From Bacillota bacterium (GTDB taxonomy: Bacteria > Bacillota > Sulfobacillia > Sulfobacillales > Sulfobacillaceae), in assembly GCA_021797515.1 (NCBI GenBank), contig JAJZZP010000067.1, positions 62,001-126,000 on the forward strand: 64,000 bases of DNA, given 5' to 3'. This document shows, one piece after another, positions 9,272-18,293 of this stretch; the stretch's first letter is position 1; each line of letters opens with the position of its first letter. The notes under the pieces were generated by a model, which had not been told where the DNA came from, did no database searches, and was given only the letters and a program-made list of their open reading frames with translations. Both the position numbers and the translations under genes were made by a program.

Positions 9272-10108
9272 CTAGAGGATTGGCCGTTCATGCACAAGAT
9301 GGCGCCGAGTCTGGGGACAATCGCGCAGCAACGCGGGAAACCGGCCTTGAGATAAATCTTCTTGGCACTGTTCCAATATGAGTTGATAATGGCCAAGCGC
9401 CTTGTGTACCTCGCTCCGATTAGCCCGTAGAATCTCATTCCATAAACCGGGATCGCTCGCGCCTACTCTAGTCGTATCACGAAATCCGGGTCCAGCCAGC
9501 CGGCTAGCTAGTGGGTTCATGTCTCCTACCGCCGCCAATAGGGCCGCAGATATTATATAAGGGAGGTGACTGACAGTTGCCACCATGGCATCATGTTCAA
9601 CGGCGGCCACCGATTCTGCATGCATCTCGAGCACTTTCATCCATTGCGCGACAACGTCGCCGGGCGGGGACGGCAAATCCCCAACGATCACGGCGCAAGC
9701 AAACCCGGAAAACAAGTCTGCCCGACTGGCGGCATAACCGCGGAGTTCACTCCCTGCCATTGGATGAAGCGACATTGCCTGCCAAGGCGGAGGCAGTTGC
9801 TGCATGGCGGCAAGTATCGGTGATTTCACCGATGAAATATCTACCAACACTCCGGGCCTATCGCGACCAAGTGTCGTAATGTCGCGGATCCACTCCGCCA
9901 CAGCGGACAACGGTGTGGCCACCACCACATGATCAACCATGGGCAACCATTTCCGCCAATGCCAAACCGGTTCGATAACACCGTCCGCTATGGCCGCTGC
10001 CACGCTATGGCTATCGTTGTCGTACCCGTACACCTCATGCCCTTTACTGCGCCACGCTTTGGCAATCGATCCACCGATCAGACCAAGACCAATGACCCCA
10101 ATCTTCAC
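9272..10108 (-). CDS. tyrA: Prephenate dehydrogenase
   Basis: NAD(P)-dependent oxidative decarboxylation of prephenate to 4-hydroxyphenylpyruvate for tyrosine. The Rossmann motif GVIGLGLIGGSIAKAW is at the N-terminus; the catalytic region includes SLHPMAGSELRGY and ATVSHLPYIISAAL, and the C-terminal helical domain has AGPGFRDTTRVGASDP. At 278 residues it lacks a C-terminal ACT domain, so feedback control by tyrosine through that domain is not expected. It starts with GTG at 10108, overlapping the aroF stop codon (GTGA), which implies translational coupling. Confidence 0.95.
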   Translation of the reverse strand: MKIGVIGLGLIGGSIAKAWRSKGHEVYGYDNDSHSVAAAIADGVIEPVWHWRKWLPMVDHVVVATPLSAVAEWIRDITTLGRDRPGVLVDISSVKSPILAAMQQLPPPWQAMSLHPMAGSELRGYAASRADLFSGFACAVIVGDLPSPPGDVVAQWMKVLEMHAESVAAVEHDAMVATVSHLPYIISAALLAAVGDMNPLASRLAGPGFRDTTRVGASDPGLWNEILRANRSEVHKALGHYQLILEQCQEDLSQGRFPALLRDCPQTRRHLVHERPIL

Positions 10109-11115
10109 AGAGATCGCCCGACCACATCCGCTATCCCCGCAAGCGAGGTGACCAACTCTGCTAAATGGGGAAGGTTCAAGCTTTGCGCACCATCGGACAG
10201 AGCTTCTGCCGGATTGGGATGCGCTTCAATAATCAATCCGTCAGCACCAGCCGCCACAGCGGCCCGGGCCATGGGAGCCACCCAATTCCATTGCCCCGTC
10301 GAATGAGAGGGGTCAATTACAATGGGCAAGTGGGACAACTGCTTGACGACGGGAATGGCGCTCAAATCCAAGGTGTTGCGCGTTTTCGACTCGTATGTCC
10401 TTATCCCGCGCTCGCACAAAATGATATTGGGGTTGCCGTGCGCAGCGACGTATTCTGCAGCCATCAGCCACTCGTCAATAGTTGCCGATAGCCCGCGTTT
10501 CAACAGTACGGGTTTCCCGATTTGACCCACCGCTTTGAGCAGCTCAAAATTTTGCATATTCCGAGCCCCGATTTGCACCATATCGGCCCACTCGGCCACA
10601 TTGGCCAAACTTGCGTGATCCACGGCTTCGGTGACAACCATTAGCCCATATTTCTCGCGTGCTGCAGCGAGAATTTTGAGACCATCCAAGCCCATTCCTT
10701 GAAAGCTGTAGGGCGACGTACGGGGTTTGTAGGCCCCTCCCCGCAGTACCGAAACCCCCATCTGGTAAATGGCGTCTGCCGCCTGCATGACTTGTTCGTG
10801 ACTTTCCACCGCGCACGGCCCAGCAATCACTACCACACGGTTTCCCCCGAATTCGACGTTGCCCACCTTCACCACGGTATCTTCTGGATGAAAATCACGG
10901 CTCACGATCTTGTATGGTCGGCGTACCGGTACAACTTGTTCCACTGCTTGCATCGAACCCAATCGAAAAACCTCCTCGGTCCGCTCTCCAATGACCCCGA
11001 TAATAGTACGCTCTACCCCTTGAGAGATATGAACTTGGAACCCGTCAGCCTTAAGTCGGTCTGTCACTGCAGTAATGTCATCGGGTGTCGCAGTCTTTGC
11101 CATCACAATAATCAT
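10105..11115 (-). CDS. aroF: 3-deoxy-7-phosphoheptulonate (DAHP) synthase
   Basis: First step of aromatic amino-acid biosynthesis, condensing PEP and erythrose-4-phosphate. The protein has an N-terminal ferredoxin-like/ACT-type regulatory domain (about residues 1-70, MIIVMAKTATPDDITAVTDR) fused to the type I-beta catalytic barrel, as in the Thermotoga enzyme. Motifs: VIAGPCAVES, VLRGGAYKPRTSPYSFQG, VLLKRG and IVIDPSHSTGQ. Length 336. It heads the aroF-tyrA-aroA operon behind a T-box leader, so it is probably controlled both by tRNA charging and by allosteric ligand binding (inference). Confidence 0.95.
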   Translation of the reverse strand: MIIVMAKTATPDDITAVTDRLKADGFQVHISQGVERTIIGVIGERTEEVFRLGSMQAVEQVVPVRRPYKIVSRDFHPEDTVVKVGNVEFGGNRVVVIAGPCAVESHEQVMQAADAIYQMGVSVLRGGAYKPRTSPYSFQGMGLDGLKILAAAREKYGLMVVTEAVDHASLANVAEWADMVQIGARNMQNFELLKAVGQIGKPVLLKRGLSATIDEWLMAAEYVAAHGNPNIILCERGIRTYESKTRNTLDLSAIPVVKQLSHLPIVIDPSHSTGQWNWVAPMARAAVAAGADGLIIEAHPNPAEALSDGAQSLNLPHLAELVTSLAGIADVVGRSL

Positions 11116-11159
11116 CGAAATCCCATCCCTCCGGCTTCATGCGTTTGGCAGTCTGGTCA

Positions 11160-11437
11160 AAAAATATGAAGGCCCTGATGTCCCTTATTAGGGACGAAGG
11201 CCTTCACTCCGCGGTACCACCCTATTGGCCAAGTCCTGCTTGACCCCTCTGCCGACTGCTAACACAGCCGCTCCACAATAACGGGTGGATTCCGGATTCT
11301 CTACTGCCCTAAGGGTTCGATGCACACTCATGGGGGTACGATTCAGTGTCAGGGTACCGACTTACACCAGCCGCCGGCTCGCTGCAACTCCCAACCTTCT
11401 GACCTCTTCCCAATCATTGCTTTGGAACAATTATATT
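11160..11437 (-). promoter_or_regulatory. T-box riboswitch, Tyr specifier (UAC), upstream of aroF
   Basis: The minus strand carries the T-box sequence AGGGTGGTACCGCG (11210-11223), followed by a terminator hairpin (GAAGGCC against GGCCTTC, 11168-11205) and a T-run. Stem I has the GCAGCGAGCC / GGTGTAAG distal pattern. The specifier loop reads GAATCG-UAC-CCCCAT-GAGT, which aligns with the Trp leader at 18 kb (GAA-UGG-CCCCAG-GAGC). That places UAC (Tyr) at 11336-11338. Uncharged tRNA-Tyr would favour antitermination and aroF-tyrA-aroA expression. The specifier assignment is by alignment only. Confidence 0.9.
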
Positions 11438-11443
11438 GGTGGA

Positions 11444-11472
11444 ATAATACCTCGTGTATTCCGCAGTGTCAA
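11444..11472 (-). promoter_or_regulatory. Promoter of the aroF T-box leader
   Basis: Minus strand TTGACA (11467-11472), a 17-nt spacer, and TATTAT (11444-11449). This is a strong sigma-A type match placed correctly at the 5' end of the T-box leader. Confidence 0.85.
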
Positions 11473-11498
11473 GACCTTACCTAGCCTCTGAATTTTTT

Positions 11499-12284
11499 CT
11501 ATAACGCATTACGCAATGCGCGAACAAAACGCTCTGCGACCTCGGGTGCTTGGTCAGGCTGATCCATGAGCGCTCGTACCAACGCACTGCCAACGATAAC
11601 GCCATCGGCAACCAACCCTGTCTGTCTAGCTTGTTCCGGAGTCGAAATTCCAAATCCTACGGCAATCGGCAGGGTTGTGTGCTGCCGAATTCGTTTGACC
11701 AACGGCTCCACGCCGACGTCCACTCTACTGCGAACCCCAGTTACCCCGGTTACCGATACCGTATAAACAAAACCATGGCCTTTGGCAATGTCATCCAAAT
11801 GTTGATTTGTAGAGGTCGGGGCCGCAAAGGGGATGAGCGCCATCCCCTGTCGATATGCCAAGTCTTCATACCGAGCGCTTTCACTCCATGGCCAATCCGG
11901 GATGATGAGGCCGGATATCCCGGCTTCGTGACTGACTCGGATAAATTCATCAATGCCACGCCGGTAAACTAGGTTGATATAGGTGAGAAACAAAAGCGGC
12001 ACTGCCGCCTTTATGTGTGCCACGGTATCCAGCACTTGCTGCACCTTAACCCCTTGTGCCAAAGCGTGACTAGCCGCTTTTTGCAGTATTGGCCCGTCGG
12101 CCAGCGGGTCCGAAAAAGGGATGCCAATTTCGATTAAGTCCGCACCCCCATTTTCTAATGCATGCACCAACGGTTCTAACTGATCGAGATTCGGATAGCC
12201 TGCCGTAATATAAGGGATCAATGCGGCTCGCCCTTGAGCACGACTGCGATCAAAGGCCCCTTGGATGCTTGTTGTCATCATCAT
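11499..12284 (-). CDS. trpA: Tryptophan synthase alpha chain
   Basis: Cleaves indole-3-glycerol phosphate to indole within the alpha2-beta2 complex. TIM-barrel protein of 261 residues with the catalytic Glu in [18 protein letters not shown] and the catalytic Asp in the same phrase, [11 protein letters not shown] near the N-terminus, and the phosphate-binding end [12 protein letters not shown]. It is the last gene of trpEGDCFBA; its ATG overlaps the trpB stop (ATGA). Confidence 0.97.
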   Translation of the reverse strand: MMMTTSIQGAFDRSRAQGRAALIPYITAGYPNLDQLEPLVHALENGGADLIEIGIPFSDPLADGPILQKAASHALAQGVKVQQVLDTVAHIKAAVPLLFLTYINLVYRRGIDEFIRVSHEAGISGLIIPDWPWSESARYEDLAYRQGMALIPFAAPTSTNQHLDDIAKGHGFVYTVSVTGVTGVRSRVDVGVEPLVKRIRQHTTLPIAVGFGISTPEQARQTGLVADGVIVGSALVRALMDQPDQAPEVAERFVRALRNAL

Positions 12285-13480
12285 TCTAACCCCCCCTCAT
12301 AGTCCAGCACCGCATCGACATCTTTGTCGCCACGACCCGAAAGATTAATCAAAACTTGTGTTGGCTGTTCGCGCAAGGAATCCCGGTTTTTAATCACCCA
12401 CGCAACGGCGTGAGCACTTTCCAGAGCAGGGATAATTCCTTCCCACTCGGCTAAATGATGGAAGGCCTCAAGGGCTTCGGCATCAGTGATCGAGACATAT
12501 TGAGCGCGGCCGATATGATGAAAGTATGCGTGCTCCGGTCCAACACCCGGATAATCCAGGCCAGCCGAAATAGAATGCGCAGGCTGTACCTGCCCGTCCT
12601 CGTCTTGCAGTAAATAGCTCAAACTCCCGTGTAAAATGCCGGGTTCGGCCTTGGTGATAGTGGCCGCATGATGCCCAGTGTCGATTCCTTCTCCTGCAGC
12701 CTCCACTCCAATTAACCTCACTGGGTCTTGTCGGAAGGGATAAAAAATACCCATAGCGTTGGAACCGCCTCCTACCGGTGCGACAATGTGGGTGGGAAAT
12801 CCACCCGTCAGACGACGAAACTGCCGGCGTGCCTCGCGGCCAATGACGGATTGAAAATCTCTCACCATCATAGGGTAAGGATGAGGCCCCACCACCGATC
12901 CAATCACGTAAAAGGTATCCCGAACATTGGTGACCCAGTCGCGAATCGCTTCATTAGTGGCATCTTTCAAGGTACTGGTACCGGCATTGACTGCATGCAC
13001 CTCAGCCCCTAACAGACGCATGCGATACACATTTAGTGCTTGGCGCTTGACATCTTCAGCGCCCATATAAACTTCGGCCTTCAATCCAAACAACGCGGCG
13101 GCAGTTGCGGTAGCGACCCCGTGTTGTCCAGCTCCGGTTTCCGCAATGATCCGGGTTTTTCCCATGCGACTGGCCAACAATACCTGTCCCATGGTGTTGT
13201 TAATTTTGTGGGCCCCGGTATGATTTAAATCTTCGCGTTTCAGATAGACCGGGAATCCCAGTTCCTTGCTGATCCGATAAGCCTGGCGGAGCGGAGTCGG
13301 ACGACCTACGTAATCCTTCAGCAAATCCGTCCACTCGCGTTGAAAGTTGGCATCAGCCTTCGCCTGGCCGTAGGCGGCAGATAACTCGTTCAGGGCCGGG
13401 ATTAATGTTTCCGGAACGTATTGCCCGCCAAATGGTCCAAATCTCCCTTTCATATCTGGCACTGCCTTTACTCGTTCCAT
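12281..13480 (-). CDS. trpB: Tryptophan synthase beta chain
   Basis: PLP enzyme condensing indole and serine. The PLP lysine lies in [15 protein letters not shown], the ammonium/indole channel region in [13 protein letters not shown], the phosphate cup in [14 protein letters not shown] and the C-terminal [10 protein letters not shown]. Length 399 is normal for the TrpB1 type that pairs with TrpA. GAGGAGG precedes the ATG. It overlaps trpF upstream by 13 nt and trpA downstream by 4 nt. Confidence 0.97.
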   Translation of the reverse strand: MERVKAVPDMKGRFGPFGGQYVPETLIPALNELSAAYGQAKADANFQREWTDLLKDYVGRPTPLRQAYRISKELGFPVYLKREDLNHTGAHKINNTMGQVLLASRMGKTRIIAETGAGQHGVATATAAALFGLKAEVYMGAEDVKRQALNVYRMRLLGAEVHAVNAGTSTLKDATNEAIRDWVTNVRDTFYVIGSVVGPHPYPMMVRDFQSVIGREARRQFRRLTGGFPTHIVAPVGGGSNAMGIFYPFRQDPVRLIGVEAAGEGIDTGHHAATITKAEPGILHGSLSYLLQDEDGQVQPAHSISAGLDYPGVGPEHAYFHHIGRAQYVSITDAEALEAFHHLAEWEGIIPALESAHAVAWVIKNRDSLREQPTQVLINLSGRGDKDVDAVLDYEGGLE

Positions 13481-14031
13481 GATTTAGCCTCCTCAATAAA
13501 TGCCGCGATTAATCCCCGATCCTTATTGCCCTGGTTCTCCACTCCTGACGACACGTCCACTCCATCAGGCTTTAGAGTCCGCACCACATCACGTACGTTA
13601 CTCGGTGAAAGCCCACCGGCTAACCACAGCGGCTTAGGCCATGGCGGTCGTTGCCAGTCCCGTTCTTGGCCCTGGCCAGGAACCGGCCCGTCAAGCAGGA
13701 CAATATCCGCTTGCGGGTTGAGAGTAGTGGCAATCGCCACTACTCCTTGCCGATGGCTGAGTTCAAGCCAATCGCACCGAGGTGCCCCATGGTGTTGGAT
13801 GCCGTATGGCCGCACATTTTGGATAATTTCCAGGAGTCGTTCTTCATCAGGGCTGTTAACCACCGCGACATAACGCCCAGGTATCTCTTGGACCAGTTGC
13901 CGTGCCCGAGTCAGGGTAATCTCCCGTCTGCTCGAAGCAAATACCAGTCCCACAAAATCAGCGCCGTGGGTGAAACAAAACCTTGCGGTCCCTTCGTCTC
14001 GCACACCGCAAATCTTAACGGTTACGGCCAC
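13468..14031 (-). CDS. trpF: Phosphoribosylanthranilate isomerase
   Basis: Amadori isomerisation of PRA to CdRP in tryptophan synthesis. Starts with GTG at 14031 after GGAGG. Motifs: [14 protein letters not shown] with the catalytic Cys, [14 protein letters not shown], and the C-terminal [15 protein letters not shown] and GVDVSSGVE with the catalytic Asp. At 187 residues it is slightly shorter than the usual 200-220. It overlaps trpC by 17 nt and trpB by 13 nt. Confidence 0.95.
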   Translation of the reverse strand: MAVTVKICGVRDEGTARFCFTHGADFVGLVFASSRREITLTRARQLVQEIPGRYVAVVNSPDEERLLEIIQNVRPYGIQHHGAPRCDWLELSHRQGVVAIATTLNPQADIVLLDGPVPGQGQERDWQRPPWPKPLWLAGGLSPSNVRDVVRTLKPDGVDVSSGVENQGNKDRGLIAAFIEEAKSWNE

Positions 14032-14791
14032 GTGGCAGTGCCTCCAATATCGATAACCCTCGCATTAGGCTCTCACCAACCAAGACGGCAGCAAACCCCA
14101 TCTCCCCTAACCAGGTGACGTCTTCGGTGCTTCCAATGCCGCTTTCGCTAATCTTCACCACATTGGGTGGCACCAGTTCTGCCATATCTTGAGAAAATCC
14201 GAGCCGCGTATCAAAGGTATCCAAATCCCGGTTGTTGATCCCGATGATCTTAGCCCCGGCTGCCAGCGCATGGATGACCTCGTTGGCAGCGTGAACCTCG
14301 ACGATGGTCTCCAGCCCAATAGCCGTTGCCGTTTGCACCAAATTTTTCAAACGGGCCTCATCATCTATAATACGAACAATCAAAAGTGCGGCGTCAGCAC
14401 CGGCTGCCCGTGCCTCGAATAGTTGAACTTCGTGCCGAACGAAGTCCTTGCGCAGCACCGGTACCCCTACATGGTTGCGCACTGCCTGTAAATGCACCAA
14501 TTCTCCCGCAAAGAAGTGGGGTTCGGTCAGTACCGAAATCGCACTAGCTCCCATCTCTTGATAGTGAGTCGCCAGCGCTACTGGGTCATAATGTTCCGTG
14601 AACCAGCCTTTGGAGGGGGAACGATGTTTGCACTCCGCAATGACAGCGGGTGCCGTCACCCCGTTTGTTAAAGCGTTCACTAGGGAACGCACTGGTGGCA
14701 TCGCTCCCGCTTCATTACGCAAGTAAGATTGCACCGGCAACAGGCGGCCCACCCGTTCGTCCACCGTTTGCAAAATTTCATCCAAAAACAT
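14015..14791 (-). CDS. trpC: Indole-3-glycerol phosphate synthase
   Basis: Ring closure of CdRP to indole-3-glycerol phosphate. TIM barrel of 258 residues with the N-terminal signature VIAECKHRSPSKGW (catalytic Lys), PVLRKDFVRHEVQLFEARAAGAD, IIGINNRDLDTF and VKISESGIGSTEDV. It lies 15 nt after trpD and overlaps trpF by 17 nt. Confidence 0.96.
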   Translation of the reverse strand: MFLDEILQTVDERVGRLLPVQSYLRNEAGAMPPVRSLVNALTNGVTAPAVIAECKHRSPSKGWFTEHYDPVALATHYQEMGASAISVLTEPHFFAGELVHLQAVRNHVGVPVLRKDFVRHEVQLFEARAAGADAALLIVRIIDDEARLKNLVQTATAIGLETIVEVHAANEVIHALAAGAKIIGINNRDLDTFDTRLGFSQDMAELVPPNVVKISESGIGSTEDVTWLGEMGFAAVLVGESLMRGLSILEALPRGRNR

Positions 14792-14806
14792 GGCGCCGCC
14801 CCCTCT

Positions 14807-15838
14807 TTATAATTCTTGAGCCAGGGTGTGCGGTTCCGTTAATTGTTGCAGCACCTCCCAAGCCTGTCCCTGGCGAATCACCTCACGAGCCAAATCAACC
14901 CCCATTTTCATGCTATTCACGGCCCGTGCCGCGAATAGCGCCACGCCGGCATTGGCCAACACCGAATCCAAATAAGCTCCCGGTTGACCTTGCAGAACCC
15001 GGCGACAAATTGTCGCGTTTACGATTGGGTCGCCGCCTACAATCGCTTGTTTGGGGTAACGCGGAAGCCCCAGGTCTTCCGGAGAAAATTCACCAAACGT
15101 CACCTCGCCGCGATTAACTCTCCCAAACTGAGTGGGACCGGACAGCGATACCTCATCGATTCCCCCTTCCCCGTGGACCACAATGGCGTGGTCGGTTTCC
15201 AATTTCGCCAACACCTGGGTTATCGGTTCCACCCAAGAGGGGCTAAACACCCCTAGTAGTTGACATTCTGGGTTAACCGGATTGGTGAGCGGACCCAACA
15301 CATTAAACACCGTGCGCACCCCCAGTTCACGCCGTGTTTGGGCAGCAAATTTCATCGAGGTATGCACACTCTGCGCGAACAGAAACCCAAAGCCAATTTC
15401 GTCCACGGATCGCGCAACACTGGCTGGGTCTAGCGAAATAGGCACTCCCAATGCTTCAAGCAAATCCGCGCTCCCGCTTTTAGAGGTTGCCGACCGATTG
15501 CCGTGCTTGGCTACCGCTATCCCGGCACCCGCCACCACAAAAGCTGACACGGTAGAGACATTGAAAGACATAGAACGGTCACCCCCGGTGCCGCAGGTAT
15601 CCAATATCGGTCTTCGCGTCACGGGAACTTTTATGGCATGGTCTCGCATGGCGCGGGCAAAGCCAGTTAATTCATCGATTGTTTCCCCGCGCACCCGAAG
15701 CGCCATCAAAACCCCAGCCAATTGAATTGGACTCACTATCCCGCTCATAATGCCGTCCATTAAAGTGTAAGCCTCGGCTTCATTCAAGGTTTGCCCTTCA
15801 CTTAAAGTCAAAAGGTAATCGGTTACCACATCGCTCAT
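14807..15838 (-). CDS. trpD: Anthranilate phosphoribosyltransferase
   Basis: Transfers phosphoribose from PRPP to anthranilate. 343 residues with the glycine-rich PRPP loop DTCGTGGDRSMSFNVST near residue 85, AVAKHGNRSATSKSGSADLLEALG and RTVFNVLGPLTNPVNP. The ATG at 15838 overlaps the trpG stop (ATGA) and has GGAGGAG upstream. Confidence 0.97.
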   Translation of the reverse strand: MSDVVTDYLLTLSEGQTLNEAEAYTLMDGIMSGIVSPIQLAGVLMALRVRGETIDELTGFARAMRDHAIKVPVTRRPILDTCGTGGDRSMSFNVSTVSAFVVAGAGIAVAKHGNRSATSKSGSADLLEALGVPISLDPASVARSVDEIGFGFLFAQSVHTSMKFAAQTRRELGVRTVFNVLGPLTNPVNPECQLLGVFSPSWVEPITQVLAKLETDHAIVVHGEGGIDEVSLSGPTQFGRVNRGEVTFGEFSPEDLGLPRYPKQAIVGGDPIVNATICRRVLQGQPGAYLDSVLANAGVALFAARAVNSMKMGVDLAREVIRQGQAWEVLQQLTEPHTLAQEL

Positions 15839-16446
15839 GGTGTTACTCCTCCAATTTTATTGACATGTGTCACCTGAGAAGGACTCGTGATATGAATAAA
15901 GTTCTGCAACAGATCCATTCCTGAAGGCGTCAATATAGATTCCGGATGGAATTGGATCCCCCAAACCGGATGAGTTTTATGGGCGATGGCCATGATGGTG
16001 CCATCTTCGCTATGGGCAGTAACTTGCAAATCCGTCACTTCCTGAACGTTAACCGCAAGAGAGTGGTACCGTCCCGCAGGAAACCCCTGGGGCAAATTGC
16101 GAAAGATGCCCTCGCCATTGTGATACACCTGGTCGGCTTTGCCATGCATCAAACGCACAGCGGGCACCACCTCTCCGCCATAGGCCAGGGCAATTGCCTG
16201 ATGTCCCAAGCACACACCCAAAATTGGAGTAAAGGCCCCCAAACTTTGGATTATCTCCACGGTAATACCGGCATCTTCAGGGCGTCCGGGTCCGGGTGAA
16301 ATCACAATTTGGTCCGGTTTCCAATCCCGAATTTCGTCCACCGTGGTTTGATCATTGCGCACTACCTGAACCGTTTCATCCAACATTCCCAAGTACTGCA
16401 CCAGGTTATAGGTGAACGAGTCGTAGTTGTCGATAACCAGAATCAT
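15835..16446 (-). CDS. trpG: Anthranilate synthase glutamine amidotransferase subunit
   Basis: Class I glutamine amidotransferase that supplies ammonia to TrpE. Motifs: LVIDNYDSFTYNLVQYLG, VISPGPGRPEDAG, the nucleophile in LGVCLGHQAIALAYGG and the His/Glu pair in WGIQFHPESI. I choose the ATG at 16446 (203 residues) because it makes an ATGA overlap with the trpE stop and AGGAGG lies 7 nt upstream; a GTG two codons earlier is possible. In such bacteria TrpG may also serve PabB (known for Bacillus, not tested here). Confidence 0.95.
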   Translation of the reverse strand: MILVIDNYDSFTYNLVQYLGMLDETVQVVRNDQTTVDEIRDWKPDQIVISPGPGRPEDAGITVEIIQSLGAFTPILGVCLGHQAIALAYGGEVVPAVRLMHGKADQVYHNGEGIFRNLPQGFPAGRYHSLAVNVQEVTDLQVTAHSEDGTIMAIAHKTHPVWGIQFHPESILTPSGMDLLQNFIHITSPSQVTHVNKIGGVTP

Positions 16447-17891
16447 AGCCACTCCTCCTCATCCGGCTCGAGCACCGCTAAAGCGGCGGCTGCCTTGTTC
16501 AGCGATTCTTGGTACTCGCGGGCCGGATCCGAGTCGGCAACAATACCGCCTCCAGATTGCACGGTGACCCGATCCCCACTCACGTCCAACGTCCGAATCG
16601 TAATGCAGGTGTCGAGATTGCCTTGATGAGAGAAATACCCTACCACTCCACCGTAGGCTCCTCGGGCTTGCGGCTCCAGTTCATCGATGATTTCCATCGC
16701 CCGAATTTTCGGCGCTCCCGTCAGCGTTCCCGCAGGGAAAGACGCCGCTAAAGCATCAAGAGCGTCATATTCTGGAGTTAGTCGGCCTTCCACCTCGGAC
16801 ACTATGTGCATCACATGGGAATATAATTCTTGTTGCATAAACTGAGTTACCGAAACCGAGCCATACTGTGATACTCGACCCAAGTCATTACGGGCCAAAT
16901 CGACCAACATTACATGCTCGGCCCGTTCTTTGGGATCCTGAATCAGATCATCCCAAAGAACCATGTCTTCGGTTTCGGAGGATCCGCGGGGACGAGTTCC
17001 CGCAATAGGTCGATTGCTAATTAATCCGTCGGTTACCCGAATTAAGGATTCAGGTGAAGATCCGGCCAGTGTTCGACGTGGGGTTTCCAGATAAAAAAGA
17101 TAGGGCGACGGGTTAACATGACGAAGCCGGCGATAGAGATTAAAAGGATCTCCAACAATTTGGGACGACAAGGTTTGGGACAACACCACTTGAAAGATAT
17201 CCCCCGCTACGATGTAGTCTCGAGCTCGGGCAATCATCTGATCGTAATGTTGTCGCGTCATATTGGAAACGACAGGTGCCACCCGTTGAACCCGAGGCTC
17301 CGCGAGCATTAAAGGTTGCCGCAGGGCATCCACCAGGATTTGCAATCGAGCCCAAGCTTGGTCCTGCTGCCCCCTTACAGTTTCTACTATCACCGTGACT
17401 TGATGCCTGCGATGATCGAAGGCAACCACGGCTTTGGGCCAGACCCATTCCCAATCCGGTCCGTTTTGAGTATGGCGATGCGGTAATTTTTCCAAGTGGT
17501 GTACCCAGTCGTAGCCAAAGTAGCCGACGGCGCCGCCCGCAAATGGCAGTTCAACCGAAGCTGGTACGGGGATTTGTTGCCTTGCTGACTGACGGCGCAC
17601 CAATTCTAACGGATCCCGTGCCACCTCGGTGCCTTCTGGACTGACTAATACCGCTTGTCCTCCGGACTCCAAAAGGCGTGCCCATTCGCCCACGGCAATG
17701 AATGAGTACCGGGCAATTTTCTCGTCTCCTTCCACGCTTTCCAGCAACGTATGGGCGCCTAAAGGTCGTAATCTAAGAAATGCCGAGATCGGTGTTAATT
17801 GATCCACGACGTACCGCCTTACTACTGCACTATGCGCATGATGGGGACTTTCCCAAATTTCTCCCGCCCCCGATTGGTCGAAAAACCCCAT
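16443..17891 (-). CDS. trpE: Anthranilate synthase component I
   Basis: Chorismate-utilising subunit that makes anthranilate. 482 residues from the ATG at 17891, which has GGAGGG 6-7 nt upstream; a longer frame to 17966 would start inside the T-box terminator and is rejected. Motifs: LLESVEGDEKIARYSFIAVG with the tryptophan-binding LLES element, ETPRRTLAGSSPESLIRV, NRPIAGTRPRG, EHVMLVDLARNDLGRV and FPAGTLTGAPKIRAMEII. First gene of trpEGDCFBA. Confidence 0.96.
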   Translation of the reverse strand: MGFFDQSGAGEIWESPHHAHSAVVRRYVVDQLTPISAFLRLRPLGAHTLLESVEGDEKIARYSFIAVGEWARLLESGGQAVLVSPEGTEVARDPLELVRRQSARQQIPVPASVELPFAGGAVGYFGYDWVHHLEKLPHRHTQNGPDWEWVWPKAVVAFDHRRHQVTVIVETVRGQQDQAWARLQILVDALRQPLMLAEPRVQRVAPVVSNMTRQHYDQMIARARDYIVAGDIFQVVLSQTLSSQIVGDPFNLYRRLRHVNPSPYLFYLETPRRTLAGSSPESLIRVTDGLISNRPIAGTRPRGSSETEDMVLWDDLIQDPKERAEHVMLVDLARNDLGRVSQYGSVSVTQFMQQELYSHVMHIVSEVEGRLTPEYDALDALAASFPAGTLTGAPKIRAMEIIDELEPQARGAYGGVVGYFSHQGNLDTCITIRTLDVSGDRVTVQSGGGIVADSDPAREYQESLNKAAAALAVLEPDEEEWL

Positions 17892-17904
17892 GTCGTCCCT
17901 CCGC

Positions 17905-18184
17905 AAAAACAAAAATCCCTTCATCCCAATAACAGGGACGAAGGTTACTCCGCGGTACCACCCCAATTAGACTTTTGCAAGCCTCACCTCAACAATACGG
18001 GACTGCTCCGATATTGCCTTCCCGGCTAACGGTGGAAGAATCCGGCCAAGCCTACTAAAGCTTTCGGTTGGCAGCTCCTGGGGCCATTCGGCGGAAATAT
18101 TTCTCGTCGGTCTCGCACCGTCACCGACTCGCTTAAGAGGGCTTTCCCGCGTACTTTTCCCATTCATCACTTGAACATTTAATT
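17905..18184 (-). promoter_or_regulatory. T-box riboswitch, Trp specifier (UGG), upstream of trpE
   Basis: The minus strand has the T-box core GGGGTGGTACCGCG (17951-17964) followed by a terminator hairpin (CCTTCGTCCC against GGGATGAAGG, 17918-17944) and two T-runs, ending just before the trpE ribosome site. The specifier loop reads CCGAA-UGG-CCCCAG-GAGC with UGG at 18084-18086, a tryptophan codon, matching the regulated operon. Uncharged tRNA-Trp would allow read-through. Confidence 0.94.
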
Positions 18185-18190
18185 GGTCCT

Positions 18191-18219
18191 AGTATAATCG
18201 CCCATGTCGCATGTGTCAA
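18191..18219 (-). promoter_or_regulatory. Promoter of the trp operon
   Basis: Minus strand TTGACA (18214-18219), 17-nt spacer, TATACT (18191-18196), placed at the 5' end of the T-box leader. Confidence 0.88.
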
Positions 18220-18227
18220 GTACCGCG

Positions 18228-18256
18228 TTGCAATAAACTGACTTTATCAGTATACT
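18228..18256 (+). promoter_or_regulatory. Promoter of the Fsr-like MFS gene
   Basis: Plus strand TTGCAA (18228-18233), 17-nt spacer, TATACT (18251-18256). Its -35 element is only 8 nt from the -35 element of the divergent trp promoter, so the two promoters lie back to back. Confidence 0.75.
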
Positions 18257-18267
18257 GTTATTAACAG
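18255..18267. repeat. Palindrome at the MFS promoter start site
   Basis: CTGTTA-T-TAACAG is a perfect 6-bp inverted repeat that overlaps the end of the -10 element of the MFS promoter, a usual place for a repressor site. No dedicated regulator is adjacent. Confidence 0.45.
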
Positions 18268-18293
18268 ATAATGTTAGAGAGAAGGCTTACGCA

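Noticed and set aside
17892-17966. Longer trpE start at 17966
   Set aside because: It would place the start codon within the T-box antiterminator/terminator region; the ATG at 17891 has an ideal ribosome site.
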